64,000 nucleotides of DNA from Shewanella khirikhana (GCF_003957745.1 NZ_CP020373.1:2232001-2296000), one strand, 5' to 3'. Positions 1 to 9,952 are shown, numbered from the stretch's first letter. Notes: generated by a model from the letters alone, not told the origin. A program made the numbers and translations.

Positions 1-108
1 ATTACCAAAACCACAAATAAAACATATTACAAACACTTTGATAACATCAATTAAATTACTACTTAACAAAAAGATGCGTCTCACCTATCGTTAAAGCTGA
101 GATAAATG

Positions 109-137
109 AAAAAAGGCGGCTTAAGCCGCCTTTTTTC
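109..137 (-). terminator. Rho-independent terminator after maiA
   Basis: An 8-bp perfect stem (GGCGGCTT/AAGCCGCC) is flanked by A-run and T-run, so it can work in both directions. On the minus strand it lies just past the maiA stop. Positions 1-108 to its left are AT-rich and I see no gene there. Confidence 0.85.
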
Positions 138-145
138 TAAACACA

Positions 146-787
146 TCACTGTGCGTCCGGTTGATTTTCCGGCAGTGCATCGATAAACGCCTGAGTCGAA
201 TTACAGTGCTTATCTATTCGAACAATATTCGGATAATTATCCAAGGGCACATTAAATCGGCGTGCGTTATATACCTGTGGAATTAAGCAGGCATCGGCAA
301 GAGTGGGAGAATCGCCAAAACAATACTGACCACTGTGGCGGGCGAGCATTTTCTCAATTGCTGCAAAACCTTCGTGGATCCAGTGGTGATACCACGCGTT
401 TTTCACCTCATCGGACAGCGCCATGTCAGTAGCAAGGTACTGCAGCACCCTGAGGTTATTGAGAGGGTGCACTTCACAGGCAACCGCAAGACACATGGCG
501 CGCACCTGGGCCTTGTCAATGGCCGATTCAGGCAGCAGTTTTGCCCCCTCGGCGCACTCTTCCAGATACTCCATAATGGCCAGTGATTGGGTCAGCACAG
601 TGCCATCGTCCAGCTCCAGAGTGGGTACCAGATGTTGCGGGTTCAGGGAAACATAGTCTCGGGCGTGCTGCTCACCACCATTTTTCACCAGGTGTACTGA
701 GTGCTGCTCAACCTTAATGCCTTTAAAATTGAGCGCAATGCGCACCCGATAGGCGGCGCTGGAGCGCCAGTATCCGTATAATTTCAT
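146..787 (-). CDS. maiA: Maleylacetoacetate isomerase (zeta-class GST)
   Basis: Isomerises maleylacetoacetate to fumarylacetoacetate with glutathione as cofactor, in the cytosol, in the tyrosine/homogentisate pathway. The 213-residue length is normal for the family. The N-terminal thioredoxin-like domain carries the zeta-class signature RSSAAYRVRIALN at residues 8-20, with Ala where the mammalian enzyme has Cys. The cis-Pro region is VPTLELDDG and the rest is the helical GST domain. The ATG at 787 follows an AAGGAG ribosome site about 6 bases away. It is the last gene of the minus-strand group with the FAH-family hydrolase, which makes the next step. A terminator at 1001-1023 lies between the two, so maiA may depend on read-through or on its own promoter in 788-1000. 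Confidence 0.93.
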   Translation of the reverse strand: MKLYGYWRSSAAYRVRIALNFKGIKVEQHSVHLVKNGGEQHARDYVSLNPQHLVPTLELDDGTVLTQSLAIMEYLEECAEGAKLLPESAIDKAQVRAMCLAVACEVHPLNNLRVLQYLATDMALSDEVKNAWYHHWIHEGFAAIEKMLARHSGQYCFGDSPTLADACLIPQVYNARRFNVPLDNYPNIVRIDKHCNSTQAFIDALPENQPDAQ

Positions 788-1000
788 TCATCTCTCCTTG
801 GATGGACTCTTGTGGCCGGTTCAGTGCCGCTTCGCGCTGCTGTTCTCCCCTGCCCGCTCCTCTTCAGGTCGTCAGAAGAGGCCCTGAAGCCGGGGAGCCG
901 CTTGCTCAATCAGCGCCAGCACCTGAGTCAAACACCGCTGTCGGCGGGCTCTCGGAATAAACAGCTAAGCACCAGGTAAGTCCATCATTGTCACGGCGAT

Positions 1001-1026
1001 AAAAAACGGGGCCAAAGCCCCGTTTT
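1001..1026 (-). terminator. Terminator after the FAH-family gene
   Basis: Stem ACGGGGC/GCCCCGT with loop CAAA at 1006-1023. The run of A at 1001-1006 reads as a U-tract on the minus strand. It lies about 16 bases past the stop of the hydrolase gene and would partly separate it from maiA. Confidence 0.8.
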
Positions 1027-1041
1027 CAAATCCTTTGGGCG

Positions 1042-2028
1042 TTAGCCCTTGTATTCTACTACCTGCTGATCGATGGCGCCGAAAATGCTGTCGCCTTTAT
1101 CGTCGAGCATTTCGATACGCACGCGATCGCCAAAGCGCATAAATGGGGTGCTTGGCTTACCATCAGCAATCACTTCCAGCATGCGCTTTTCAGCCAAACA
1201 GCTGGAGCCGGCGCTGCGGTCATAGTTGGAGATGGTACCTGAGCCAATAATAGCACCGGCGCCAATGGGGCGGGTTTTGGCCACATGGGCCACCAGCTGG
1301 CTGAAGTTGAAGGTCATGTCCACACCGGCATTGGGCTTTCCGAACAGTTCACCGTTCAGGTGAGTAATAAGCGGCAGATGCACCTTGCTGTCCTGCCATC
1401 TGTCACCGAGCTCGTCCGGGGTCACCGCCACTGGCGAGAAGCTGCTGGATGGCTTGGACTGGAAGAAACCAAACCCTTTGGCGAGTTCACCCGGGATCAG
1501 GTTACGCAACGACACGTCGTTCACCAGCATCAGCAGTTTGATGTGCTTGGCAGCGTTATCAGTGCTCACGCCCATGGGCACATCGTCAGTGACGACGGCA
1601 ATTTCAGATTCGAAGTCGATACCCCAGTCTTCGCTGCCAAGCTCGATGTTGCTGCGCGGTGGAATAAAGCTGTCGGAGCCGCCCTGATAAAACAGCGGAT
1701 CGGTCCAGAAGGTTTCCGGCATATCGGCGCCGCGGGCCTTGCGCACCAACTCAACGTGGTTCACATAAGCACTGCCATCGGCCCATTGAAAGGCACGGGG
1801 AAATGGCGACAAACACTTGGTTTCATCGAATTCAAGGGTGTTTTCCAGCTGACCGTCGTTCAGGGCGTCGTACAGCTCTGTCAGTTGAGGGCTCAGCAGA
1901 TCCCAGGCATCCAGCAGTTGCTGCATGGTGTGGGCAATGGCGGGTACGGCAACGGCCTTGGTCAGATCGCGGCTGACCAGCATCAGCTGACCATCACGGC
2001 GACCATTGTTATATGTGGCTAATTTCAT
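1042..2028 (-). CDS. Fumarylacetoacetate hydrolase family protein
   Basis: Probably cleaves fumarylacetoacetate to fumarate and acetoacetate, the last step of tyrosine breakdown, in the cytosol. The FAH fold occupies about residues 75-325. The acidic metal-binding stretch DFESEIAVVTDD and the late motif IGSGTISN are visible. I chose ATG 2028 (328 aa), not the longer open frame to 2058, because AGGAGCAGA sits just before it and the protein then starts MKLATYNNG, as expected. It lies between tyrR and maiA in a tyrosine-catabolism neighbourhood. A TyrR-box-like site lies at 2159-2176. Other members of this superfamily hydrolyse different acylpyruvates, so the exact substrate is inferred from context. 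Confidence 0.85.
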   Translation of the reverse strand: MKLATYNNGRRDGQLMLVSRDLTKAVAVPAIAHTMQQLLDAWDLLSPQLTELYDALNDGQLENTLEFDETKCLSPFPRAFQWADGSAYVNHVELVRKARGADMPETFWTDPLFYQGGSDSFIPPRSNIELGSEDWGIDFESEIAVVTDDVPMGVSTDNAAKHIKLLMLVNDVSLRNLIPGELAKGFGFFQSKPSSSFSPVAVTPDELGDRWQDSKVHLPLITHLNGELFGKPNAGVDMTFNFSQLVAHVAKTRPIGAGAIIGSGTISNYDRSAGSSCLAEKRMLEVIADGKPSTPFMRFGDRVRIEMLDDKGDSIFGAIDQQVVEYKG

Positions 2029-2158
2029 TCTCTGCTCCTGTCCTCGAACGGCCGCCAACCCAACGGGTGCGGCTTTGCTTGGCGTAACAAATACCCCAAG
2101 GCGCGGCTATTTAAAATAGCGTGACCAAAATCACAGTTCGCGCGGGATTGTCGCCATT

Positions 2159-2176
2159 TGTAAACATAATAATACA
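2159..2176. promoter_or_regulatory. TyrR-box-like operator upstream of FAH-family gene
   Basis: TGTAAA-N6-AATACA. The left half is perfect against the known TyrR consensus TGTAAA-N6-TTTACA; the right half has two mismatches. It lies 131 bases upstream of the hydrolase start and downstream of tyrR itself. Confidence 0.4.
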
Positions 2177-2268
2177 GTTATCATCCCGCCCCCACGGGGC
2201 GGGTTTCGCCATTCATCGCTGCTGCAATTTTGCACCACCGACTGGCAAATTCCATTTACAGCCCAGAC

Positions 2269-3807
<1,539 letters not shown>

Positions 3808-3960
3808 ATCTGCATGTATCCCTTTGTTGTGTTGTTTTTTGGGAGTTAAGGCCACATCACCCAATTGGCGTCCATGACCTTGCAAGAGTACCTGGCGCTA
3901 TACGGTAGAAGGTATTGGTTAAAGTGGCAAGTCTTGTTTACAGAACAAAGATTCAGACAT

Positions 3961-3999
3961 AAAAAAATCAGCACTCCACCTCAGGTAAAGTGCTGATTT
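3961..3999 (-). terminator. Terminator after phhA-phhB
   Basis: An 11-bp perfect inverted repeat (AAATCAGCACT / AGTGCTGATTT) with a 13-base loop. The A-run at 3961-3967 makes a U-tract on the minus strand. It sits 15 bases past the phhB stop. Confidence 0.85.
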
Positions 4000-4013
4000 A
4001 TTTTAATTAAGAC

Positions 4014-4352
4014 TTAGTCGAGCAACTGGTCTGTCTTGGCTGCCATGATAAAGTCGTTACGGTGCAGGCCTTTAATAGAATGAGACCACCAGGTCACAGT
4101 CACCTTGCCCCACTCGGTGAAAATGCCCGGGTGGTGGAACTCTTCTTCGGCGAGATCGGCAAGTTTGTTGGAAAACGCCATTGCCAGCTTGAAGTTCTTG
4201 AATTTGTAGACCCGCTCCAGCTGCATCACGCCATCGCGTACCTGCACACTCCAGTCGGGGATCATCCGGATAAGCTCAGCCAGCTCGGCGTCGGTGACTT
4301 TTGGGGCATCAGCCTGACAGGCTTCGCACTTCATGGATGCTAATTCGCTCAT
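4014..4352 (-). CDS. phhB: Pterin-4a-carbinolamine dehydratase
   Basis: Regenerates the pterin cofactor of phenylalanine hydroxylase by dehydrating 4a-hydroxytetrahydropterin. The protein has 112 aa, with the family signature at residues 72-75 (FHHP) and a second conserved His in TWWSHSIKGLH. ATG 4352 is preceded by AAGGAGC at good spacing; the open frame begins 27 bases earlier but without a ribosome site. A CxxC pair near the N-terminus (CEACQAD) is noted without known function. It lies 23 bases downstream of phhA and ends at a strong terminator, so the two form an operon. Confidence 0.95.
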   Translation of the reverse strand: MSELASMKCEACQADAPKVTDAELAELIRMIPDWSVQVRDGVMQLERVYKFKNFKLAMAFSNKLADLAEEEFHHPGIFTEWGKVTVTWWSHSIKGLHRNDFIMAAKTDQLLD

Positions 4353-4375
4353 TACTGCTCCTTTATTCTTATCGT

Positions 4376-5167
4376 TCAAACGGCTTTGGCTTTGGGCTCA
4401 AACAGCGGGGCATGCAGCCCCAAAGCACGGGCCTTGGTGATGGATTGCATAATGTCCATACGGGCAATCTCATCAAGAAAATCAATGTGTTCAATTTCAA
4501 AATACACAGGCTGCATAATATCAATTCGGTAAGGCGTGCGCAGCACATCCACCAAATCGAAGGGTTTACGCAGCGGCGTATCGCTGAAGGCATAGAGGGT
4601 CTCACCGGGGGAGCTTAAAATGCCGCCACCATAAATGCGCCGCTCACCGTCTTTGCTCTTGAGCAGGCCAAATTCCACGGTAAACCAGTAGAGCCTGGCG
4701 AGAAACACCCGCTCTTCCTTGGTGGCGGCCAGACCTAGCTTGCCATAAGCGTGGGAGAAGTTGGCAAACGCCTGGTTGGTCAGCAAGGGGCAGTGACCAA
4801 AAATCTCGTGGAAAATATCCGGCTCTTGCAGATAATCGAACTCTTCGCGGCTGCGAATAAAGGTAGCCACCGGAAACTGGCGATTGGCCAGCAGCTCAAA
4901 AAAGCGCTCAAAGGAAATCAGCGCAGGCACGGCGGCGGTTTTCCAGCCAGTGGCATCCAGCAGGATGTTGTCTACTTCGGCAAGCTGCGGGATCCGGTCG
5001 GTAGGCAGACCAAGCTTCTCCAGTCCATCCAAATATTCCTGGCAGGCACGGCCCGGCAGGTTGACGGCCTGGCGCGCATAAAGCTCTGCCCAAATCTCAT
5101 TTTCCTGTTCCGGATAGGCGATAAAACCATTCGCATCCGGCTTTCGGGCAACATACTCTGTACTCAT
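4376..5167 (-). CDS. phhA: Phenylalanine-4-hydroxylase
   Basis: Monomeric bacterial, iron- and tetrahydropterin-dependent enzyme that makes tyrosine from phenylalanine, feeding the maiA/FAH pathway at the other end of this gene group. With ATG 5167 it has 263 aa, the usual bacterial length. The iron ligands are visible as His120 and His125 (HEIFGH) and Glu165 (WFTVEFGLL). A GTG at 5179 in frame is an alternative start. Neither start has a strong ribosome site. A near-consensus TyrR box lies 106 bases upstream at 5273-5290, consistent with the known control of phhA by PhhR/TyrR. Confidence 0.95.
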   Translation of the reverse strand: MSTEYVARKPDANGFIAYPEQENEIWAELYARQAVNLPGRACQEYLDGLEKLGLPTDRIPQLAEVDNILLDATGWKTAAVPALISFERFFELLANRQFPVATFIRSREEFDYLQEPDIFHEIFGHCPLLTNQAFANFSHAYGKLGLAATKEERVFLARLYWFTVEFGLLKSKDGERRIYGGGILSSPGETLYAFSDTPLRKPFDLVDVLRTPYRIDIMQPVYFEIEHIDFLDEIARMDIMQSITKARALGLHAPLFEPKAKAV

Positions 5168-5272
5168 CTCGTGTTTCACTTCACGTTAACTGCGACCCCC
5201 CAATAGTGTTCCAAGGGCCAATTTTTGTTAACTGCCTCACGTTTTATTCCGCCGTGCTGTGGCAGGTATTTT

Positions 5273-5290
5273 TGTAAAGCTTTTATTACA
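5273..5290. promoter_or_regulatory. TyrR box upstream of phhA
   Basis: TGTAAA-N6-ATTACA, one mismatch from the TyrR consensus TGTAAA-N6-TTTACA. It lies in the 347-base divergent region between phhA and galU (5168-5514). I see no gene in that region; it must hold the promoters of both genes. The distance of about 106 bases to phhA fits an activating site. Confidence 0.6.
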
Positions 5291-5514
5291 AGCAAGAAAC
5301 AGAGCAATAACTCAAGCTGCCGGATTGGCACCTCCAAAATCCCGAACCCAGACGATAGATTCCCGATTAAGCAAACAGATGAAAAATTTCGTTAAACAGT
5401 CTGGAAGTCAATGGTTTTTCACAAAGGCTCCATTACAATAAGTGGATATTCAGCGTGCCGGGGCCGAGGAAGGCCAGGGCAAAAAACCACCAGGGCAAAC
5501 CATTAAGGATGACC

Positions 5515-6423
5515 ATGAAACAGTCCAAAATCCGCAAGGCCGTGATCCCGGTTGCCGGCCTCGGAACCCGTATGCTCCCCGCCACCAAGGCTATCCCCAA
5601 AGAAATGCTGCCTGTGGTAGATAAGCCACTGATCCAATACGTGGTCAGCGAAGCCATTGCCGCCGGTATCAAGGAAATCGTGCTGGTAACCCACGCCAGT
5701 AAAAACTCCATCGAAAACCATTTCGATACCAGTTTTGAGCTGGAAGCTCAGCTTGAGCGTCGGGTAAAGCGTCAGCTCCTGGACGAAGTTCAGGCCATCT
5801 GCCCCAAAGACGTGACTGTTATCAGCGTTCGTCAGGCCCAGGCCAAGGGCCTTGGACACGCCATCCTCTGTGCCCGCCCAGTGGTAGGCGATGAGCCCTT
5901 TGCGGTGCTGCTGCCCGATGTAATTATCGATGACGCCAAAAGCAACCTCGCCACCGATAACCTTGCGGCCATGGTCAAGTATTTCGATGAAACCGATACC
6001 GGCCAAATCATGGTGGAAGAAGTGCCCCATGAGATGGTAAATCAATACGGCATCGCCGATATCAATGGCGTCAACCTCAAGGGCGGCGACAGTGCGCCCC
6101 TGTCGGCGTTGGTGGAAAAACCCGCCGTCGACCAGGCACCTTCAAACCTCGCCGTTGTGGGCCGCTATGTGCTGCCAAAGGAAATCTGGCCTCTGCTTGG
6201 CCGCACCCCCGCCGGTGCCGGTGATGAAATCCAGCTTACCGATGCCATTGCGATGCTGATGGAGTCGGTGACGGTGAACGCCTATGGTATGGTGGGTAAG
6301 AGCCACGACTGTGGCAACAAGCACGGCTATATGCAGGCCAACGTCGAATATGCCCTGCGTCATCCCGAACTTGGGAAAGAATTTGCCAAGTACTTAAAAC
6401 AAATTGTAAAAGGACTCAACTAA
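5515..6423 (+). CDS. galU: UTP-glucose-1-phosphate uridylyltransferase
   Basis: Makes UDP-glucose, the precursor of UDP-galactose, UDP-glucuronate and many surface polysaccharides, including those encoded further right. The protein has 302 aa, identical in length to the E. coli enzyme. The nucleotide-binding signature GLGTRMLPATKAIPKEMLP lies near residues 15-33, and VEKP is present later. ATG 5515 follows TAAGGA by 5 bases; an ATG at 5509 overlaps that ribosome site and is less likely. galE begins one base after the galU stop, so the two are co-transcribed. Confidence 0.96.
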   Translation: MKQSKIRKAVIPVAGLGTRMLPATKAIPKEMLPVVDKPLIQYVVSEAIAAGIKEIVLVTHASKNSIENHFDTSFELEAQLERRVKRQLLDEVQAICPKDVTVISVRQAQAKGLGHAILCARPVVGDEPFAVLLPDVIIDDAKSNLATDNLAAMVKYFDETDTGQIMVEEVPHEMVNQYGIADINGVNLKGGDSAPLSALVEKPAVDQAPSNLAVVGRYVLPKEIWPLLGRTPAGAGDEIQLTDAIAMLMESVTVNAYGMVGKSHDCGNKHGYMQANVEYALRHPELGKEFAKYLKQIVKGLN

Positions 6424-6424
6424 C

Positions 6425-7435
6425 ATGACCATTCTTGTGACCGGCGGTGCTGGCTATATCGGCAGCCACACAGTGGTGGAATTGCAAAAAATCGGCGCCG
6501 ATGTGCTGGTGCTGGATAACCTGTCCAACTCCTGCGTGGAAGCACTCACCAGGGTTGAGCAGATCACCGGCATCGAAGTGCCCTTCGTTCAGGGCGACAT
6601 TCTCGATAAAGCGCTGCTGAAAAAAATCTTTATGGACAACGACATCGAAGCCGTTATCCACTTTGCCGGCTTCAAGGCGGTGGGAGAATCTGTCGCCCAG
6701 CCGCTGCGCTACTATGAAAACAATGTCACCGGCACTCTAGTGCTGTGTCAGGTCATGGCTGAGTTTGGGGTAAGGCACCTGGTGTTTTCATCCTCTGCCA
6801 CCGTATATGGCGACCCTGCCAGCCTGCCGATTACCGAAGATTTCCCCACCGGGGCCACCAATCCCTACGGCCAGTCCAAGTTGATGGTTGAACATATCCT
6901 TGCGGATCTGCATCACTCAGACCCAAGCTGGAACATCGCCCGTCTGCGCTACTTTAATCCGGTGGGTGCCCACGAAAGTGGTCTCATCGGCGAAGATCCC
7001 AACGACATTCCCAACAACCTGATGCCCTTTATCAGTCAGGTAGCCGTGGGGAAACGGGAAAAGTTGGCGGTATTCGGCGATGACTATCCCACCCACGACG
7101 GCACAGGCGTACGCGACTACATCCACGTGGTTGACCTTGCCATTGGGCATTTAAAGGCGCTGGATAAACTCAAAACGTCGCCTGGGCTTGTCACCTACAA
7201 CCTGGGTACAGGCCAGGGTTACAGCGTGCTCGACATGGTCAAAGCATTTGAAAAAGCGTCAGGTAAGCCGGTGCCCTACCAAATTGCGCCGCGCCGCCCC
7301 GGTGATATCGCCGCCTGTTACGCCAATCCGGACAAAGCCCGCGAAGAGCTTGGCTGGCAGGCGAACCTCAATGTGGACGATATGGCCCAAAGCAGTTGGC
7401 GCTGGCAGTCTGCCAATCCCAACGGCTACAAGTAA
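6425..7435 (+). CDS. galE: UDP-glucose 4-epimerase
   Basis: Interconverts UDP-glucose and UDP-galactose in the cytosol (336 aa). It has the Rossmann motif GGAGYIGS at the N-terminus, the catalytic SSSATVYG stretch near 122-129 and the Tyr148-x3-Lys152 pair (YGQSK). It starts one base after galU, with its ribosome site (AAAGGA) inside the galU 3' end. There is no Leloir gal operon here, so its job is likely surface sugar supply. A GC-rich hairpin without U-tract follows the stop near 7455-7476. Confidence 0.96.
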   Translation: MTILVTGGAGYIGSHTVVELQKIGADVLVLDNLSNSCVEALTRVEQITGIEVPFVQGDILDKALLKKIFMDNDIEAVIHFAGFKAVGESVAQPLRYYENNVTGTLVLCQVMAEFGVRHLVFSSSATVYGDPASLPITEDFPTGATNPYGQSKLMVEHILADLHHSDPSWNIARLRYFNPVGAHESGLIGEDPNDIPNNLMPFISQVAVGKREKLAVFGDDYPTHDGTGVRDYIHVVDLAIGHLKALDKLKTSPGLVTYNLGTGQGYSVLDMVKAFEKASGKPVPYQIAPRRPGDIAACYANPDKAREELGWQANLNVDDMAQSSWRWQSANPNGYK

Positions 7436-7522
7436 CCGGCACCAATCCGGGCCCCTGGCAGTCGTCAGGGGTCCCAGACTATCAGCGGGGCCTGCATTCT
7501 GGATGGGCTTAAAACTAAAAAT

Positions 7523-8011
7523 ATGAGTGAAAACATCAATCTGAGTAGAAGACGGCTTTTTAGCCGCCGAAAAGACACCGCACTGCGCCCACCATTTTTG
7601 CGAGAAGGCGTCGATTTTACTGATGTGTGTACCCGCTGTGGTGACTGCCTGGCAGCTTGCGAAACCCATATTTTAATCAAAGGCGAAGGCGGCTTTCCCG
7701 AGGTGAGTTTCAAAGATGCCGAGTGCACTTTTTGCGGCCGCTGCCATGAAGTCTGCAAAGAGCCGCTGTTTGATGCCGAAAAGTCACCCGCCTGGGATTT
7801 AAAAGCCGAGATATCCAATGCTTGCCTCGCTGAGCGTGGGATTTGGTGCCAGAGCTGCAAAGATGCCTGCGACGAGCGCGCTATCAATTTCACCCCAGCA
7901 GTAGGTAAAGCTCCGGCACCACAGCTTAGCCTGGATGCCTGTACCGGCTGCGGCGCCTGTGTCGCCCCCTGCCCGGCCGATGCCATCAGTATCAAACGCG
8001 GCGGCGAATAA
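7523..8011 (+). CDS. napF: Ferredoxin-type protein NapF
   Basis: Cytoplasmic iron-sulfur protein associated in other bacteria with maturation of the periplasmic nitrate reductase NapA. It has 162 aa and an N-terminal Arg-rich start (SRRRLFSRR) but no signal peptide. Cysteine clusters are CTRCGDCLAAC, CTFCGRCHEVC and CTGCGACVAPCP, plus a shorter CQSCKDAC group, a pattern matching NapF with three [4Fe-4S] centres and extra cysteines. No napDABC genes are in the window, so it is an orphan here. The ribosome site is weak. Confidence 0.85.
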   Translation: MSENINLSRRRLFSRRKDTALRPPFLREGVDFTDVCTRCGDCLAACETHILIKGEGGFPEVSFKDAECTFCGRCHEVCKEPLFDAEKSPAWDLKAEISNACLAERGIWCQSCKDACDERAINFTPAVGKAPAPQLSLDACTGCGACVAPCPADAISIKRGGE

Positions 8012-8212
8012 CCGCAGCAAGCATAAAGGTGCACGTACCCATGCGTTCCCAACGCGGCGAAAAACACCGGCGGCGATGCGATAAAGCCGCGACCCAGCCG
8101 GCGCAATGGCACAGCAAGCCAAATTTCTGACGCAAGTGCCAAAACTTAGTGGTTTGCAGGGCCGCAAAACAAGGTTAACATCAGTCAAACAGACTACTCA
8201 TATCCCTGAACT

Positions 8213-8608
8213 ATGTTTGGAAAAAATAATAAATCCCAGGCTGGCCTGACTTTTATTTCCCCCGGTACCCGCTTAAGTGGCGAGACCCGTTTTGAGGGGG
8301 ATGCACTCATCGGCGGCGAGCTGCTCGGTACCATTCATGCGCTGGCCAAAGTCACCATTGAACCCGATGGCGTGGTCGACGGCGTTCTCCACTGTAACGA
8401 GCTGAAGGTTTCTGGCCTGTTCAAAGGCAAGCTGCAATGCACCAAACTCACCATTGCCAACGGCGGCACTGTGGAAGGTGAAGTAAAGTGCGACAGCATG
8501 GAAATCTTTGAAGGTGGACAGTTTATCGGGATCCGTACCCGCGACAGCCTCTCAGGCGAGTTGCTGGAAGCAAACGATGAAGAGCCTGTGCTGTTGAAGC
8601 AGGGCTAA
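8213..8608 (+). CDS. Bactofilin (polymer-forming cytoskeletal protein)
   Basis: Small cytoplasmic protein (131 aa) whose central part, about residues 12-112, is a run of short beta-rich repeats with regularly spaced Gly and hydrophobic residues (EGDALIGGELLGT, EVKCDSMEIFEGG). This is the bactofilin (CcmA/DUF583) right-handed beta-helix pattern. Family members polymerise into filaments that position envelope enzymes, and in some bacteria help set cell curvature or polar placement. No peptidoglycan hydrolase partner is adjacent, so its role here is unknown. A strong terminator follows. Confidence 0.88.
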   Translation: MFGKNNKSQAGLTFISPGTRLSGETRFEGDALIGGELLGTIHALAKVTIEPDGVVDGVLHCNELKVSGLFKGKLQCTKLTIANGGTVEGEVKCDSMEIFEGGQFIGIRTRDSLSGELLEANDEEPVLLKQG

Positions 8609-8640
8609 ACCGGGCGACAACCCGGCAAACACATCAGCAA

Positions 8641-8664
8641 AACGCGGCTCGGGCCGCGTTTTTT
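8641..8664 (+). terminator. Terminator after bactofilin gene
   Basis: An 8-bp stem AACGCGGC/GCCGCGTT closed by the tetraloop TCGG and followed by a T-run. It is a classic intrinsic terminator 33 bases past the stop. Confidence 0.92.
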
Positions 8665-8687
8665 GTTTTCTAATCTCGGTCAGGCCA

Positions 8688-8796
8688 GTTTCAGGTCTGC
8701 CGTTTCAGGTCTGCCAGACCGGCGTTGCAGTTTGGGCACTGCTGTTTTGGCGCTGCTGTTTTGGCACTGCAGCTTTGGCGCTGCAACTTTGGAGTT
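8688..8796. repeat. Intergenic 14-bp tandem repeats
   Basis: A 14-bp unit GTTTCAGGTCTGCC occurs twice in tandem at 8688-8715. After an 11-base gap, five degenerate 14-bp units run from 8727 to 8796; the best pair is GCTGTTTTGGCGCT / GCTGTTTTGGCACT. It lies between the bactofilin terminator and the LysR gene, in the latter's promoter region. Both tracts share the 14-bp period. Confidence 0.85.
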
Positions 8797-8891
8797 GGTG
8801 GTTATCATTTTGTTAAAAATATGATATCCATCAAAGCATACGTCGGATTATTTGTTAGGCTCAATAGCATCACTTTGCGATAGCCTGAGCC

Positions 8892-9884
8892 ATGAATAAG
8901 CCACTGGATAAACAACTCGCCGAGCTGGACATTTTTTCACTGCTGCTGTTTCGCGCCATTTTTGAAACCGGCCACGCCAACAGCGCTGCCCGTCAGCTGG
9001 ATGTCTCCGCCCCCAAAGTCAGCCGGGCACTGGCGAGCCTGAGGCTAATATTTGCCGATGAGCTGTTTTATCGTCGTCAGCAAGGATTGAAACCCACCCC
9101 CCTGGCAGAGCAGCTCTACCCCGCTATCCGCGAACTGACCGATAGCATCACCTCGCTGTCGCTGCGCTTAAAAGACCATCAGGCATTTCACCGCCAAAGT
9201 AACCCTGTGTATAACCTTGCAGTCAGTTCGGGACTGATGACAACCCTGGCGCTGGAATTTAACCGTCAGCGCAGTCTGGCGCCCGATGTCACCCTGCACC
9301 TGTGGCAAAATGACACCGCCGATCGCATCCACGCCGGGGATCTGGATTTGGGGCTGGCGCTGGCACCTGAGCCCCATAACGACCTCAGTTTCGAGCGTCT
9401 GTGCGACACACCAGGTCTGTGCCTCGTCGGCGCCTCAAACCATCCGGTGTGGCAGCTCGATGACATTCATCTGGAACAGATCTGCGAGTACCCGTTTTTG
9501 TGCATGAATCATCCAGGCTTCAATGACAGGGTCGATCCGCTGGAACTCTTCTGCCACCGAGAAGGACTCACCCCACCTCAGGTGGTGCGGGTTTCCGACA
9601 AAGAAGAGTGGTACGCCCATCTACTGACCCAGGGCAGTCTGTCATTTGCGTCACCGCTGGAAACCCGCCTGGTGGAATCCCTCCCGGAAGTGAAGCTTCG
9701 CCGCCTGGGTGCCCGAGAGCTGGACAGACTCCATACCGGCATTGCCATTCCCGGGCTGTATCTGGTTGAAAAGCCTGCCCATCACCGCCGCTATGGCCCG
9801 GAAGTTCGCCAAAAAATGCTGCGAATTATCGGCCTGACACTGGGGCTGGAAACCGATATCACCGAGGTAAATTTCAGTATTTGA
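8892..9884 (+). CDS. LysR-family transcriptional regulator
   Basis: A 330-aa LTTR with an N-terminal winged HTH at about residues 12-75 (NSAARQLDVSAPKVSRAL is the recognition region) and a C-terminal type-2 periplasmic-binding-like effector domain at about 105-310. The ligand is not evident. It lies 154 bases upstream of, and in the same orientation as, the decaheme cytochrome gene; a perfect inverted repeat in that gap (9933-9952) fits an LTTR operator. This makes the cytochrome its likely target. The start ATG 8892 has only a weak ribosome site; an earlier start is not apparent. Confidence 0.9.
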   Translation: MNKPLDKQLAELDIFSLLLFRAIFETGHANSAARQLDVSAPKVSRALASLRLIFADELFYRRQQGLKPTPLAEQLYPAIRELTDSITSLSLRLKDHQAFHRQSNPVYNLAVSSGLMTTLALEFNRQRSLAPDVTLHLWQNDTADRIHAGDLDLGLALAPEPHNDLSFERLCDTPGLCLVGASNHPVWQLDDIHLEQICEYPFLCMNHPGFNDRVDPLELFCHREGLTPPQVVRVSDKEEWYAHLLTQGSLSFASPLETRLVESLPEVKLRRLGARELDRLHTGIAIPGLYLVEKPAHHRRYGPEVRQKMLRIIGLTLGLETDITEVNFSI

Positions 9885-9918
9885 AATTGCCAATTCCCAA
9901 ACTCGAAATTCGCAATTC
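9883..9918. repeat. Imperfect direct repeat after LysR stop
   Basis: GAAATTGCCAATTC (9883-9896) and GAAATTCGCAATTC (9905-9918) are near copies spaced 22 bases apart, two helical turns. They may be part of the control region of the cytochrome gene or just local duplication. Confidence 0.5.
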
Positions 9919-9932
9919 AGAGATTAAATACC

Positions 9933-9952
9933 TGTTTCACACATTTGAAACA
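9933..9952. promoter_or_regulatory. Inverted repeat, candidate LysR operator
   Basis: TGTTTCA-N6-TGAAACA is a perfect 7-bp inverted repeat containing the T-N11-A arrangement known for LTTR sites. It lies about 87 bases upstream of the decaheme cytochrome start and overlaps a possible -35 (TTGAAA). The TATATA at 9971-9976 is a possible -10, though the 20-base spacing is long. Confidence 0.5.

Noticed and set aside
2185..2203. GC-rich hairpin after tyrR as an intrinsic terminator
   Set aside because: Stem CCCGCCCC/GGGGCGGG is perfect, but no U-tract follows on the minus strand, so terminator function is not supported.
7449..7476. Hairpin between galE and napF as a terminator
   Set aside because: The stem has a mismatch and no T-run follows; napF may still be read from the galU-galE transcript.
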